In this document: piece by piece, positions 53,467 through 62,007 of the stretch | How positions within the stretch are numbered: position 1 is the stretch's first letter | Layout: each line of letters opens with the position of its first letter | From: Glutamicibacter mishrai | Lineage (GTDB): Bacteria > Actinomycetota > Actinomycetes > Actinomycetales > Micrococcaceae | Direction of reading: 5' to 3' | Assembly: GCF_012221945.1 (NCBI RefSeq) | Contig: NZ_CP032549.1 | Location: 2,666,001 to 2,730,000 of the forward strand | Length of the DNA: 64,000 nt | Position numbers and translations under genes: made by a program | Notes under the pieces: generated by a model | Told to the model about the DNA's origin: nothing | The model's input: the letters and a program-made list of their open reading frames with translations, nothing else | The model's database searches: none

Positions 53467-53574
53467 GTCCTGATCGTACTGAAGCAGAAGGACAGGATAG
53501 ATGCGGCTCAGGCGTGCTGCCTGCTTCCACCAGATGTGGAGCAAGCAACACGCCTGATGACTGTCTGCTGGAGA

Positions 53575-54012
53575 CTAGAGTTCGATGGCTGCCACGGTTC
53601 GAACTGCGCGAGCTGCCTCTGCACCCTTCTTGAGGAAGTGCTCGAAGTAGAAGTTCTGGTGCTCGTCGCTGGAATGGAAGTGGTGCGGGGTCAGGCTCAC
53701 CGAGAAGGTCGGCACATCGGTATCCAGCTGGACGCGCATCAGCCCGTCGACCACTGCCTGGGCGACGAAGTCGTGGCGGTAGATGCCTCCGTCGACAACC
53801 AACGCGGCGGCAACGATCGCATCGTACTTTCCGCTCTTTGCAAGGCGCTGTGCCTGTAATGGCATTTCGTAGGCACCAGGGACGGTGACGGTGTCGATGG
53901 TGTATTCGGTACCGGAAGCGTCCATATCGGCGGTGAATCCGGCCAGTGCCTGATCGACGATATCTGCGTGCCAGCTGGCCTTGATGAATGCGACCTTCAA
54001 AGGGGTGCTCAT
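53575..54012 (-). CDS. ribH: 6,7-dimethyl-8-ribityllumazine synthase, RibH2-like
   Basis: This 145-residue enzyme condenses 5-amino-6-ribitylaminouracil with dihydroxybutanone phosphate to lumazine, the penultimate step of riboflavin synthesis. FIKASWHADIVDQA, VPGAYEMPLQA and the catalytic His region SLTPHHFHSSDEHQNFY match the divergent RibH2-type homologues found alone in some bacteria. No other rib gene is near and no FMN riboswitch precedes it. It may be a second isozyme beside a RibH in the main rib operon elsewhere. Confidence 0.9.
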   Translation of the reverse strand: MSTPLKVAFIKASWHADIVDQALAGFTADMDASGTEYTIDTVTVPGAYEMPLQAQRLAKSGKYDAIVAAALVVDGGIYRHDFVAQAVVDGLMRVQLDTDVPTFSVSLTPHHFHSSDEHQNFYFEHFLKKGAEAARAVRTVAAIEL

Positions 54013-54124
54013 TAAAATCTCTCTATTCTTCTTCTTCTGGAAGTTCGGTTCCTATGGCCCTACCCTAGTGACCAGCGACCTGCTGGCTTAATGCCTTGTC
54101 GAAAACACGTAACCTTTAGCGTTT

Positions 54125-55147
54125 TCAGCGCCAGCCGAGCTGCGGGGCCACGTGGGTGAGGATCGACTCGATCACGTGCGCGTTGTACTCGACGCCCAAC
54201 TGGTTGGGAACGGTCAGCAGGAGCGTATCGGCCGCGGCAATGGCTTCATCTTCAGCCAGCTTTTTGGCCAGCTCGTCAGGTTCGCCGGCATAGGATTTGC
54301 CGAAGACCGCGCGGGTCTTGGCATCAATGTTGCCAATCTGGTCCGAGCTGTAGCGGTCGCGGCCGAAGTACTGCCAGTCGCGTTCATCGGTCAGGGCGAA
54401 GATGCTTCGGCTCACCGAGACACGAGGTTCGCGCTCATGGCCGGCTTCATTCCATGCATCGCGGTACAGCTGGATCTGCTCGGCCTGCTGGACGTGGAAG
54501 GGCTTGCCCGATTCATCATCCTTCAGCGTGGAGCTTTGCAAGTTCATCCCGAGCTTGGCGGCCCATACCGCGGTGGCGTTCGATCCGGAGCCCCACCAGA
54601 TGCGCTCTCGCAGGCTCGATGAATGCGGTTCGATCCGCAATAGCCCCGGCGGGTTGGCGAACATCGGGTTCGGGTTGGGCTCGGCAAAGCCCTCGCCGGA
54701 GAGTACTTCGAGCAGCCGCTCGGTGTGGCGCCGTCCCATGTCGGCGTCGGACTCACCGGCTTGAGGCTCGAAGCCGAAATGGCGCCAGCCGTCGATGACC
54801 TGCTCGGGTGAACCACGGCTGATGCCCAGTTGCAGTCGGCGATTGGAGATCAGGTCTGCGGAGCCGGCATCCTCGGCCATGTATAAAGGATTCTCGTAGC
54901 GCATATCGATGACGCCGGTGCCGATTTCGATGCGGCTGGTTTTGGCGCCAATGGCAGCCAGCAACGGGAATGGCGAGGCATACTGCTGGGCGAAGTGGTG
55001 AACGCGGAAGTATGCTCCGTCCGCTCCCAGTTCTTCCGCGGCCACTGCGAGGTCGATGGCCTGCAACAGGGCATCCGAAGCACTGCGGGTGCCGGATTGC
55101 GGATGGTCGGTCCAATGACCGAAGGACAAGAATCCGATGTTCTTCAT
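54125..55147 (-). CDS. LLM-class flavin-dependent oxidoreductase (luciferase-like)
   Basis: This 340-residue TIM-barrel protein of the luciferase-like monooxygenase family shows NIGFLSFGHWTDHP at the start, AYFRVHHFAQQYASPFPLL and the LGISRGSPEQVIDGW region. FMN or F420 may be the cofactor, but the substrate is unknown. I prefer ATG 55147; ATG 55189, which lies in a 14-bp tandem duplication, would add 14 residues. Neither has a good ribosome-binding site. ribH follows 112 bp downstream on the same strand, perhaps as an FMN link. Confidence 0.88.
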   Translation of the reverse strand: MKNIGFLSFGHWTDHPQSGTRSASDALLQAIDLAVAAEELGADGAYFRVHHFAQQYASPFPLLAAIGAKTSRIEIGTGVIDMRYENPLYMAEDAGSADLISNRRLQLGISRGSPEQVIDGWRHFGFEPQAGESDADMGRRHTERLLEVLSGEGFAEPNPNPMFANPPGLLRIEPHSSSLRERIWWGSGSNATAVWAAKLGMNLQSSTLKDDESGKPFHVQQAEQIQLYRDAWNEAGHEREPRVSVSRSIFALTDERDWQYFGRDRYSSDQIGNIDAKTRAVFGKSYAGEPDELAKKLAEDEAIAAADTLLLTVPNQLGVEYNAHVIESILTHVAPQLGWR

Positions 55148-55175
55148 ATTTGAGCCAACAAGTAGTTCTGATCGG

Positions 55176-55203
55176 TTATTCCGTGACATTTATTCCGTGA
55201 CAT
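55176..55203. repeat. Tandem 14-bp duplication
   Basis: TTATTCCGTGACAT is repeated exactly at 55176-55189 and 55190-55203. Each copy contains a reverse-strand ATG, so it duplicates the possible upstream start region of the LLM gene. Confidence 0.9.
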
Positions 55204-55294
55204 CGCTGAATCTTAGGGCGCGCGGATAGGTTTGTTATTAGAAACTTGTCGCTAACACCGCGTCAAGTTGAAGACGTTGAGAAAGGCCTTCTAC

Positions 55295-55756
55295 ATGACA
55301 CAACACGAGGCAGTCGTCGTTCGTCCGGTGACAACTACGGACCAGACACGGTGGAAAGAGTTATTCAGAGGGTACCGGGAGTTCTACCGCCTACCGGAGT
55401 CGGAGGATGTGGTTTCTCGTGTCTGGGGTTGGCTCATGGACCCAGAACATGAATGCCAAGCACTTGTGGCCGAGAGCAACGGTATTGTCGTGGCATTTGG
55501 GAACTATCGACGTTTTGCGCGCCCTTCCACCGGTAGCGTAGGGCTGTGGTTGGATGATCTGTTCACTAGCGAACAGGCTCGTGGCCAAGGCGTGGCGCGA
55601 GCCATCATCAACGAGCTCGCCCAACTTACAGGTGTGCAAGGAGCATCGGTTCTGCGATGGATTACCGCACAAGATAACCTTCAGGCGCAGGCGCTCTATG
55701 ACCAGGTTGCTACCCGTACCAGTTGGGTTACCTACGACGCTGCTCCTACCGCATGA
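55295..55756 (+). CDS. GNAT family N-acetyltransferase
   Basis: This 153-residue protein has a GNAT fold with WLDDLFTSEQARGQGVARAI as motif A and YRLPESEDVV earlier. GAAAGG lies ahead of ATG 55295. Its stop overlaps the start of the next acetyltransferase gene (ATGA), so they are coupled. Substrate unknown. Confidence 0.88.
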   Translation: MTQHEAVVVRPVTTTDQTRWKELFRGYREFYRLPESEDVVSRVWGWLMDPEHECQALVAESNGIVVAFGNYRRFARPSTGSVGLWLDDLFTSEQARGQGVARAIINELAQLTGVQGASVLRWITAQDNLQAQALYDQVATRTSWVTYDAAPTA

Positions 55757-56454
55757 TGGCCAAGAATGAATTCGGTCAGCCGGTCGGAGAACAAATCCCT
55801 GAGTGGGTGCCGGCTCCACTGCCCAGCGCGCAGACACTTAAAGGTCGATACTGCACGCTAGAACGGCTGAATCCCGACAAGCACGCAGAACAGCTATACG
55901 CCGCCTATTCGAATGAATCCGATGGGCGGGACTGGACTTACTTACCGGTCGGCCCTTGGGAGAACTTTCAAACGTACTTCGCTTGGACGCAACAGGCTGC
56001 TGCGAGTGTTGATCCGCGCCATTATGCAGTGGTGGACAACTCCAATGGGCGGGCGCTGGGCACGTTGGCGTTGATGCGTCACGACCCTGCCAATGGAGTT
56101 ATTGAGGTCGGTTTTGTCGTTTTTTCTGGTGCGCTCAAACGCACGCGGATCGCGACCGAAGCACACTATCTGCTCATGAGTTATGTTTTCGATACCCTCG
56201 GCTACCGACGCTATGAGTGGAAATGCGACAGCCGTAACGAGCCATCGATGAAGGCGGCTCATCGTCTGGGATTCGACTATGAGGGAACCTTCAGGCAGCA
56301 CGTTGTTTATAAGGGACGAAATCGAGACACCGCATGGTTCTCGATTATTGATGGAGATTGGCCCAGAGGGCGAGCTGCCTTCAACGATTGGCTGGATCCG
56401 TCCAACTTCGATAACAGAGGCCAGCAAAGGCGACCACTGAGCATAAACCGTTGA
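55753..56454 (+). CDS. GNAT family acetyltransferase, RimJ/RimL-like
   Basis: This 233-residue protein resembles RimJ/RimL-type acetyltransferases: CTLERLNPDKHAEQLYAAY, then DWTYLPVGPWENF and the acetyl-CoA region YRRYEWKCDSRNEPSMKAAH-RLGF. Starts at ATG 55753 or 55756 are both possible; the first overlaps the upstream stop. It is the second gene of the GNAT pair. Substrate unknown, though ribosomal-protein or small-amine acetylation is typical. Confidence 0.9.
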   Translation: MMAKNEFGQPVGEQIPEWVPAPLPSAQTLKGRYCTLERLNPDKHAEQLYAAYSNESDGRDWTYLPVGPWENFQTYFAWTQQAAASVDPRHYAVVDNSNGRALGTLALMRHDPANGVIEVGFVVFSGALKRTRIATEAHYLLMSYVFDTLGYRRYEWKCDSRNEPSMKAAHRLGFDYEGTFRQHVVYKGRNRDTAWFSIIDGDWPRGRAAFNDWLDPSNFDNRGQQRRPLSINR

Positions 56455-56466
56455 CGTTCAAGTTGC

Positions 56467-56751
56467 CTATCGTGTTGGTACGGCGGGTTCCAAGAGATCT
56501 GAATCCCTGGATGTCGCTAATTCGATCCAGATGGAATCCAGCGAAAGGTCCAGAACGGCTGCCACCGCAGCGATGGTGGAAAACGCTGGGGTGGCTACTC
56601 GACCGGTCTCGATTTTTCGTAGAGTTTCGGGGGAGAGACCTGCTTCAAGTGCAACGTCGAGGATGGTGCGTTGACCCCGGGCACGTCGAAGGATGGATCC
56701 AAGGATCTTGCCTTGTTCCAGTTCTTTTGCGGTGAGCGGTAATCTAACCAT
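56467..56751 (-). CDS. XRE-family helix-turn-helix regulator
   Basis: This 94-residue protein is a compact HTH_3 regulator: LGSILRRARGQRTILDVALE, then AGLSPETLRKIETGRVATPA as the recognition helix region. It starts at ATG 56751; TATAAT (56758-56763, reverse strand) ends six bases before it, so the message appears leaderless. The regulator shares a 16-bp palindrome with the divergent methionine aminopeptidase gene, its likely target. Confidence 0.88.
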   Translation of the reverse strand: MVRLPLTAKELEQGKILGSILRRARGQRTILDVALEAGLSPETLRKIETGRVATPAFSTIAAVAAVLDLSLDSIWIELATSRDSDLLEPAVPTR

Positions 56752-56760
56752 AATAAAATT

Positions 56761-56776
56761 ATAGTACCGGTACTAT
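56761..56776. promoter_or_regulatory. Shared palindromic operator between divergent XRE and MetAP genes
   Basis: ATAGTACCGGTACTAT is a perfect 16-bp palindrome. Its left end overlaps the reverse-strand -10 box of the regulator (56758-56763), and it lies upstream of the forward -10-like TATAGT (56785-56790), placing it to control both directions. Confidence 0.75.
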
Positions 56777-56797
56777 ATGACCGGTATAGTTATTGGC

Positions 56798-57571
56798 ATG
56801 ATTGAAATTCTCACAGCCACTGAGGTTGACCGCGCCCGGCAGACCGGGCAACTTGTTGGTACCATCCTCGCTACGCTCAAAGAGCGTGTGCAGGTAGGAA
56901 CCAACCTGTTAGAAATCGACGCATGGACCAAGGAAATGATCTTGGAAGCAGGCGCCGTGTCCTGTTACGTCGACTACGCTCCGGCCTTCGGAAATGGACC
57001 TTTTGGGCACTACATCTGCACCGGAGTTAACGACGCAGTACTGCACGGTTTGCCACGCGATTACCGCCTAGCCCAAGGGGATCTGTTGTCCCTGGATCTG
57101 GCCGTCACACTTCATGGGATCTCCGCAGACGCCGCGATTAGCTTTGTTGTAGGTTCCGAAGGCACCGAAGAAGACCAGAACCTGATCAACACCACCCAGC
57201 TCGCGTTGGCTGCCGGAATCGAGGCAGCTAAGTCCGGTGCGAAAATCGGTGACCTGTCCTTCGCTATGGGGTCGGTGCTCAAAGCAGCTGGCTACCAAGT
57301 AAATCTGGAATTCGGTGGCCATGGCATCGGTACGACCATGCACCAAGACCCGCACGTATCCAATGACGGACGCCCTGGTCGCGGTTACACCTTGCGACCA
57401 GGACTCTTGCTGGCGCTAGAACCATGGATCATGACCGATACCGACAAATTGGTCACCGACAAAGATGGCTGGACCTTGCGTAGCTCGACAGGTTGCCGAA
57501 CGGCGCATACTGAACACACCATCGCGATTACCGCATCGGGCGCCGAGATCTTGACCTTGCCTAAGGCCTGA
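56798..57571 (+). CDS. map: Methionine aminopeptidase, type I
   Basis: This 257-residue M24 peptidase removes the N-terminal Met of new proteins. The metal ligands are visible: Asp in LSLDLAVTLHG and ISADAAISF, His in TTMHQDPHV, Glu in LALEPWIM and Glu in AHTEHTIAIT; His of VLHGLPRD is also present. I prefer ATG 56798 since TATAGT (56785-56790) ends seven bases before it, a leaderless pattern; ATG 56777 lies within the promoter. It is probably an accessory copy, because primary map genes usually sit near the ribosomal protein operons. Confidence 0.92.
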   Translation: MIEILTATEVDRARQTGQLVGTILATLKERVQVGTNLLEIDAWTKEMILEAGAVSCYVDYAPAFGNGPFGHYICTGVNDAVLHGLPRDYRLAQGDLLSLDLAVTLHGISADAAISFVVGSEGTEEDQNLINTTQLALAAGIEAAKSGAKIGDLSFAMGSVLKAAGYQVNLEFGGHGIGTTMHQDPHVSNDGRPGRGYTLRPGLLLALEPWIMTDTDKLVTDKDGWTLRSSTGCRTAHTEHTIAITASGAEILTLPKA

Positions 57572-57607
57572 ACACTTAGGCGTTAGGTTGTTGCTGAACA
57601 TGCGCGT

Positions 57608-58312
57608 CTAGCTGGGCCAAGCCAGGGTTCGCGCTACCTCATGTAGCGCGGTGCGGCATCTGGACGGATCGCGGACCAGCCCTGCTGGCAGCGCCCCGGC
57701 GAAGTCCCAGCCACCATTGACGGCCAGACGCTTCAGGTTCGCTAGATTGCGTTCATGTAGCGACCCGGGGTTTTGCGGGTAACTGCCCAACAGCAGCGTG
57801 CCCCGGGTGAAACCGCGGGCCGCGCATGCTTCTAGAGTTAACGCCGTATGGTTCAACGTCCCTAAATCCGGGCGCGTGGCCACCACAAGACTGGCATCTA
57901 CCGCTACCGCCAGATCGGCAATGGTTTCCCCGGCCTCGGTCAGCTCGACAAGTAAACCGCCGGACCCCTCGATGAGCACCACCTCATGTGCGGCAGCTAG
58001 TTCGCTGATCCGTTGTCTGTGCTCGGCCAAGGGTGGCAATGCAACAGCTGGGTCCAGCCCGGCGCACAGTGCGGCGTCCACCGGGGCCATCGGGTGACGC
58101 AGACGCACCCCTTCGAAAACCGCGAGTGGCTCGGGATTCCCCAGCCAGCACGCAATGTCTTGTGCGTCCCCGGGGCTAGTTCCTTCAACCCCGGTTTGTG
58201 CCGGCTTATAGAGAGCGACGCTGTGCCCTTGGGTCAGCGCGCGGGCCGCCAGCACCGCCGTTGTCACGGTCTTGCCGACCTCGGTATCGGTTCCAGTTAT
58301 TGCAAAGATCAA
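57608..58312 (-). CDS. bioD: Dethiobiotin synthetase
   Basis: BioD makes dethiobiotin from 7,8-diaminopelargonate, CO2 and ATP. The 234-residue protein starts FAITGTDTEVGKTVTTAVL with the P-loop, then YKPAQTGVE and the EGSGGLLVEL motif. The start is TTG 58312, overlapping the P450 stop (TTGA), with GAGAGG upstream; the longer open frame upstream lies within the P450 gene and is not credible. It is the last gene of the biotin operon and converges with map. Confidence 0.92.
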   Translation of the reverse strand: MIFAITGTDTEVGKTVTTAVLAARALTQGHSVALYKPAQTGVEGTSPGDAQDIACWLGNPEPLAVFEGVRLRHPMAPVDAALCAGLDPAVALPPLAEHRQRISELAAAHEVVLIEGSGGLLVELTEAGETIADLAVAVDASLVVATRPDLGTLNHTALTLEACAARGFTRGTLLLGSYPQNPGSLHERNLANLKRLAVNGGWDFAGALPAGLVRDPSRCRTALHEVARTLAWPS

Positions 58313-59487
58313 GGCCGTATCCTCTCGGCAGGGTACTTGACGGGCACGGTGGTTGGTGCTTGGAAGGACAATAGGTGGGTGAAGGGCGTCGACGGCCCAG
58401 CCAAGACGATCGACGGCAGGCAACGCGCGGTTTCGGCGAGCACCAGCTCGGATTCCATCCGGGCTAGGGCTGCGCCCAGGCAACGGTGGACCCCGTAGCC
58501 GAAGGCCAGCGAGTCATCGCCGACCGCGCCGAGCTGACCACCGGATAATCGCAGCACCAGCTGCTCTCCGGCTTTGAACTCAAACTCGCCGATCCGCACA
58601 TCGCTGGTGGCAACGCGCCGCCAGGTCGGTACCGATGATGCCCGGGCCAGTACCTCGCGTATCAGCTTCTGTGCGCTCGCCGGGGCCGTATCCGCATGGG
58701 ACAACTCGCTCCACGGATGATCATGCAATGCCGTATACAGTGCGGTCTGGATGAGCATTGAGGTGGTTTCTTGCCCGGCGATCCCCAAGAAATAGGCCAG
58801 CGAGCGGATCTGGCTCTCTGCGACCCCAGCCCGGTGCAGCGTGGCATAGAGATTCCCGTCATCACGCGGCACCGCCTGATGCACCGAGACTTCCAGCCAT
58901 CTGAAGTATTGGGCCGCGCTCTTGGCCAGAATCAGCTGCCGTTGTGCATCGGGCCAGCCCCAGAACAGCTCCAGCGAGTCCTGACTCCAGGTTTTGAGCA
59001 TCCCTGGGTCGGGCACTGGTAAGCCGGTCAGGCGCGACATGACTTCTACCGGGATCACTGTGGCCAACTCGGTGACCAAATCCACTGATTCGCCAGTGCG
59101 CAGCCGCAGCTCCAGACCTGAACAGATTTCGCGCACTCGGGTCAGGATCGGCTCGCTTTGGGCACGGACTTTGGAAGGGCTGAAGAAGCGTGCCACAATC
59201 CGGCGCACGGCCAGATGTGCTGGCCCCGAAGCGCTGGCCAGTACCTCGGGTAGTGCGAACCGGGCTCGAGCTAGGATGCGCAGCGCGGCCGGGTCCAGCT
59301 CCACTGCCGTGGTCAGTGCATTGGCCGGGGAGAATACCTCAGGCCTTGCGAGGATGGCGCGTACGGTGTGAGGATCCTCGATACATTGGTAGCGCGCGTT
59401 GATCGCTTCCGGGTAGGCCATGGAAAGCTCTCCAGCTAGGGGCGCGTCGGCCAAGGCGCTGGATGTCGCAGCGAAAGGACAGGTCAC
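58309..59487 (-). CDS. Cytochrome P450 embedded in the biotin operon
   Basis: This 392-residue P450 has the I-helix GIAGQETTSM (residues 235-244) and the heme loop LAFGYGVHRCLGAALARME with the proximal Cys336. The K-helix region reads EVLAR, which is not the normal ExxR spacing, and the meander between VLRLSGGQLG and the heme loop is much shorter than usual, lacking an NRDP/FDPDR segment. Its ATG overlaps the bioF stop and its stop overlaps bioD. By context it may be a BioI-like enzyme providing pimelate precursor; this is inferred. Confidence 0.9.
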   Translation of the reverse strand: MTCPFAATSSALADAPLAGELSMAYPEAINARYQCIEDPHTVRAILARPEVFSPANALTTAVELDPAALRILARARFALPEVLASASGPAHLAVRRIVARFFSPSKVRAQSEPILTRVREICSGLELRLRTGESVDLVTELATVIPVEVMSRLTGLPVPDPGMLKTWSQDSLELFWGWPDAQRQLILAKSAAQYFRWLEVSVHQAVPRDDGNLYATLHRAGVAESQIRSLAYFLGIAGQETTSMLIQTALYTALHDHPWSELSHADTAPASAQKLIREVLARASSVPTWRRVATSDVRIGEFEFKAGEQLVLRLSGGQLGAVGDDSLAFGYGVHRCLGAALARMESELVLAETARCLPSIVLAGPSTPFTHLLSFQAPTTVPVKYPAERIRP

Positions 59488-60653
59488 GAATCCTCCTCGA
59501 TGATGGTGCGGGCCACCTTCGCAATAGCCGCTGATAATTCTGGGCGCCGGTGGTGTGCGTGAGCGGTGAGCCTGATTCGGGATATGCCATCAGGCACGCT
59601 GGGCGGGCGGAAACAGGCCACAGCGATTCCCTTGCCTGCCAGGGCGGCAGCAGTCCTGGCCGCCGAGTCAGCCGTGGGCATTTTCACCGAGATCACTGCG
59701 CCGGCCCCGACTTCCACCCGGTCGGCCAGCGACAGCTGACCTTGCAATAGGTCGCGGATCAGCCCAGCGCTGTGTGCCAAGGCGCCAAGCCGTTGCGGGT
59801 CGGCTAGGCGCAGGGCCGCCAGCGCTGCGGCAGCAGCGGCGGGAGACAGCGCAGTATCGAAGATGAAGGTACGGGCGGTATTGACCAGATGATCTCGCAG
59901 CTCCGGTGCTCCTTGTCCGCCCAGCAATACCGCGCCACCCTGGGATCCCAGTGCCTTGGACAAAGTGGCGGTGGATAATACCTGCCGCTGATCGGCCAAG
60001 CCGGCAGCGAGTACTGCGGAACCTTGGCTGGTGGCGGCCAGAGAGTGGGCCTCGTCCACCAGCAGTAGGGCACCGAACTGTGTACACAGCGTGGCCAGCG
60101 CGGCGAGCGGGGCGGCATCGCCGAACACCGAGTAGATGGATTCGACCACCAACATCACCCTGGCCTTGGGGTGCTTGCTGCTTCGGTTGGCTTCCAACAG
60201 CCGCGTGAAATCCGCCAGATCGTTATGCATGGCGGTGGCGAGCGTGGCGCCCGAGAGCCGGGCGCCGTCGATCAGGCTGGCGTGGGCATGCGCGTCGAGA
60301 ATGAATAGGCTGCCTGGCCCGCCCATGGCTGCGAGCACCCCGAGGTTGGCGGTGTATCCGCTGGAGAAGACCAGGGCTGCTTGGCGTTGGGTGTACTGGC
60401 AGAGCCCCGCTTCCAGTTCGCGATGCACACTCAGCGTTCCGGTGGCCACCCTACTGGCGCTAGCCCCGGCGCCGTGGCGCAGGGCGGCGTCCGCGGCTGC
60501 CCGCCGGACCAGATGGTGAGCGGACAATCCCAGATAATCGTTGGAGGACAAGTCGAAGAGCCCGGTTGCGGAAGTATCGTTGCGTTGCAGTCCCCGGCGC
60601 AGGCGAACCGTGGCGCGCGTCGCCAACCAGGAGTCCCAAGCCGGCTCAGCCAT
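59484..60653 (-). CDS. bioF: 8-amino-7-oxononanoate synthase
   Basis: BioF joins pimeloyl-CoA or pimeloyl-ACP to alanine, using PLP. The 389-residue alpha-oxoamine synthase has DLSSNDYLGLSAH, GAGASASRVATG, VDEAHSLAATSQG and the Schiff-base Lys233 in ATLSKALGSQGG. ATG 60653 overlaps the bioA stop by eight bases; a TTG at 60674 would add seven residues. It overlaps P450 by four bases. Adjacent bioA, bioB and bioD make BioF the right choice over Kbl. Confidence 0.93.
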   Translation of the reverse strand: MAEPAWDSWLATRATVRLRRGLQRNDTSATGLFDLSSNDYLGLSAHHLVRRAAADAALRHGAGASASRVATGTLSVHRELEAGLCQYTQRQAALVFSSGYTANLGVLAAMGGPGSLFILDAHAHASLIDGARLSGATLATAMHNDLADFTRLLEANRSSKHPKARVMLVVESIYSVFGDAAPLAALATLCTQFGALLLVDEAHSLAATSQGSAVLAAGLADQRQVLSTATLSKALGSQGGAVLLGGQGAPELRDHLVNTARTFIFDTALSPAAAAAALAALRLADPQRLGALAHSAGLIRDLLQGQLSLADRVEVGAGAVISVKMPTADSAARTAAALAGKGIAVACFRPPSVPDGISRIRLTAHAHHRRPELSAAIAKVARTIIEEDS

Positions 60654-62007
60654 GGATCTGCTGTACGGCGCCAATCACACCGCGGCCCAGGGTCGCGAGC
60701 TGATCGGGGGTACTAATATAGGGCGGCATCACGTAGACCAGATCTCGGAAAGGGCGGACCCAAACCCCGCGCTGAACAGCAGCTTCGGTCACCGCGGACA
60801 CCTGGACCTCGGATGCGAGCTGGATGACGCCCACCCCGCCTAGTACCCGCACATCTTTCACCTGCGCTAGGTCTGCTGCCGGTGCCAGATGCGCGCGCAA
60901 ACCTGATTCTAGGGTGGCGACCTGATGGCGCCACGGACCATCATTGGCCGCGGTGCTGCGGTCCCCGGCGAGCAGATCCAGCGAAGCGCAGGCCACTGCG
61001 CAGGCCAGCGGGTTGCCCATGAATGTCGGGCCGTGCAGCAATGCCGAGCCGGTCGCTCCCTTCGCTCCGGCTAGGGCAGAAGCGATCCTCGAGGAGCAAA
61101 GCATCGCCGCGAGGGTCAGATAACCGCCGGTCAGCGCCTTGCCCACACACATGATGTCCGGTTCGATACCCGCATGCTGCACCGCAAACAATTGCCCGGT
61201 TCGACCGAAACCGGTGGCAATTTCGTCGGCGATCAGCACCAGGTCGTACTGGTCGGCCAGCTCGCGCAGGATGCCCAGCACCGCAGGGGGATAGATGTGC
61301 ATACCGCCTGCGCCCTGTAACACCGGTTCGCACACTATCCCGGCCAGCTGCCCGGCGTTAGCCGCGATCAGTTCACGCGTCTCTTGCTCCCATTGTGCCA
61401 AGCGGGCGACAGAGTATTCCCAGTCGCCCTGTGCATTGCGGCGCGCCGCCGGTGGCTTGGGCAGGAATAACTCGCTGGGGGAACGTTGAGCGAACGCGGA
61501 GTGCATGCCGTCTACCGGATCGCAGATGCCCATGGCCGCGAAGGTATCCCCGTGGTAGCCGCCGCGCAGCGCGGCAAAGCGGTGGCGCTCGGTGTGGCCC
61601 ATGGCTTCCTGATATTGCAGGGCGAGCTTAAGCGCCACCTCGACGCTGATCGAACCGGAATCGGCGAGGAACACATGACGCAACCCATTAGGGGTCATCT
61701 CGACCAGGCGTTCAGCCAGTTCGATGGCCGGTTCGTGGGTCAAGCCACCGAACATCACGTGGCTAAAACGCTCTAACTGGGTGCGGACCGCGGCATCCAG
61801 TACCCGGTGGCGATAGCCGTGCACCGCAGACCACCATGATGACATTCCGTCGAGAACCTCGTGGCGAGTGCCTGCGGCATCTTCCAAGACTAGTTGGGTT
61901 CCGTTCGCCTCGAGCACCGCATAGTGGGCTCCGGCATCCAGAGGTGCGTAGGGGTGCCAAACTAGGCCGACATCGCGCGATAGCAGGTTCGTTCCGGTGG
62001 TGATCAT
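60646..62007 (-). CDS. bioA: Adenosylmethionine-8-amino-7-oxononanoate aminotransferase
   Basis: BioA transfers an amino group, usually from SAM, to 8-amino-7-oxononanoate to give diaminopelargonate. This 453-residue class III aminotransferase has WHPYAPL near the start, [13 protein letters not shown], the PLP-Asp261 in [14 protein letters not shown] and the Schiff-base Lys290 in [11 protein letters not shown]. It overlaps bioB by four bases (ATGA) and bioF by eight. All features fit the family. Confidence 0.94.
   Translation of the reverse strand: MITTGTNLLSRDVGLVWHPYAPLDAGAHYAVLEANGTQLVLEDAAGTRHEVLDGMSSWWSAVHGYRHRVLDAAVRTQLERFSHVMFGGLTHEPAIELAERLVEMTPNGLRHVFLADSGSISVEVALKLALQYQEAMGHTERHRFAALRGGYHGDTFAAMGICDPVDGMHSAFAQRSPSELFLPKPPAARRNAQGDWEYSVARLAQWEQETRELIAANAGQLAGIVCEPVLQGAGGMHIYPPAVLGILRELADQYDLVLIADEIATGFGRTGQLFAVQHAGIEPDIMCVGKALTGGYLTLAAMLCSSRIASALAGAKGATGSALLHGPTFMGNPLACAVACASLDLLAGDRSTAANDGPWRHQVATLESGLRAHLAPAADLAQVKDVRVLGGVGVIQLASEVQVSAVTEAAVQRGVWVRPFRDLVYVMPPYISTPDQLATLGRGVIGAVQQIHG

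Noticed and set aside
56798..57571. MetAP with a missing catalytic His (VSN in place of E. coli VLH)
   Set aside because: Asn at this place is common in Gram-positive methionine aminopeptidases (VPN type), so it is not an inactivating change.
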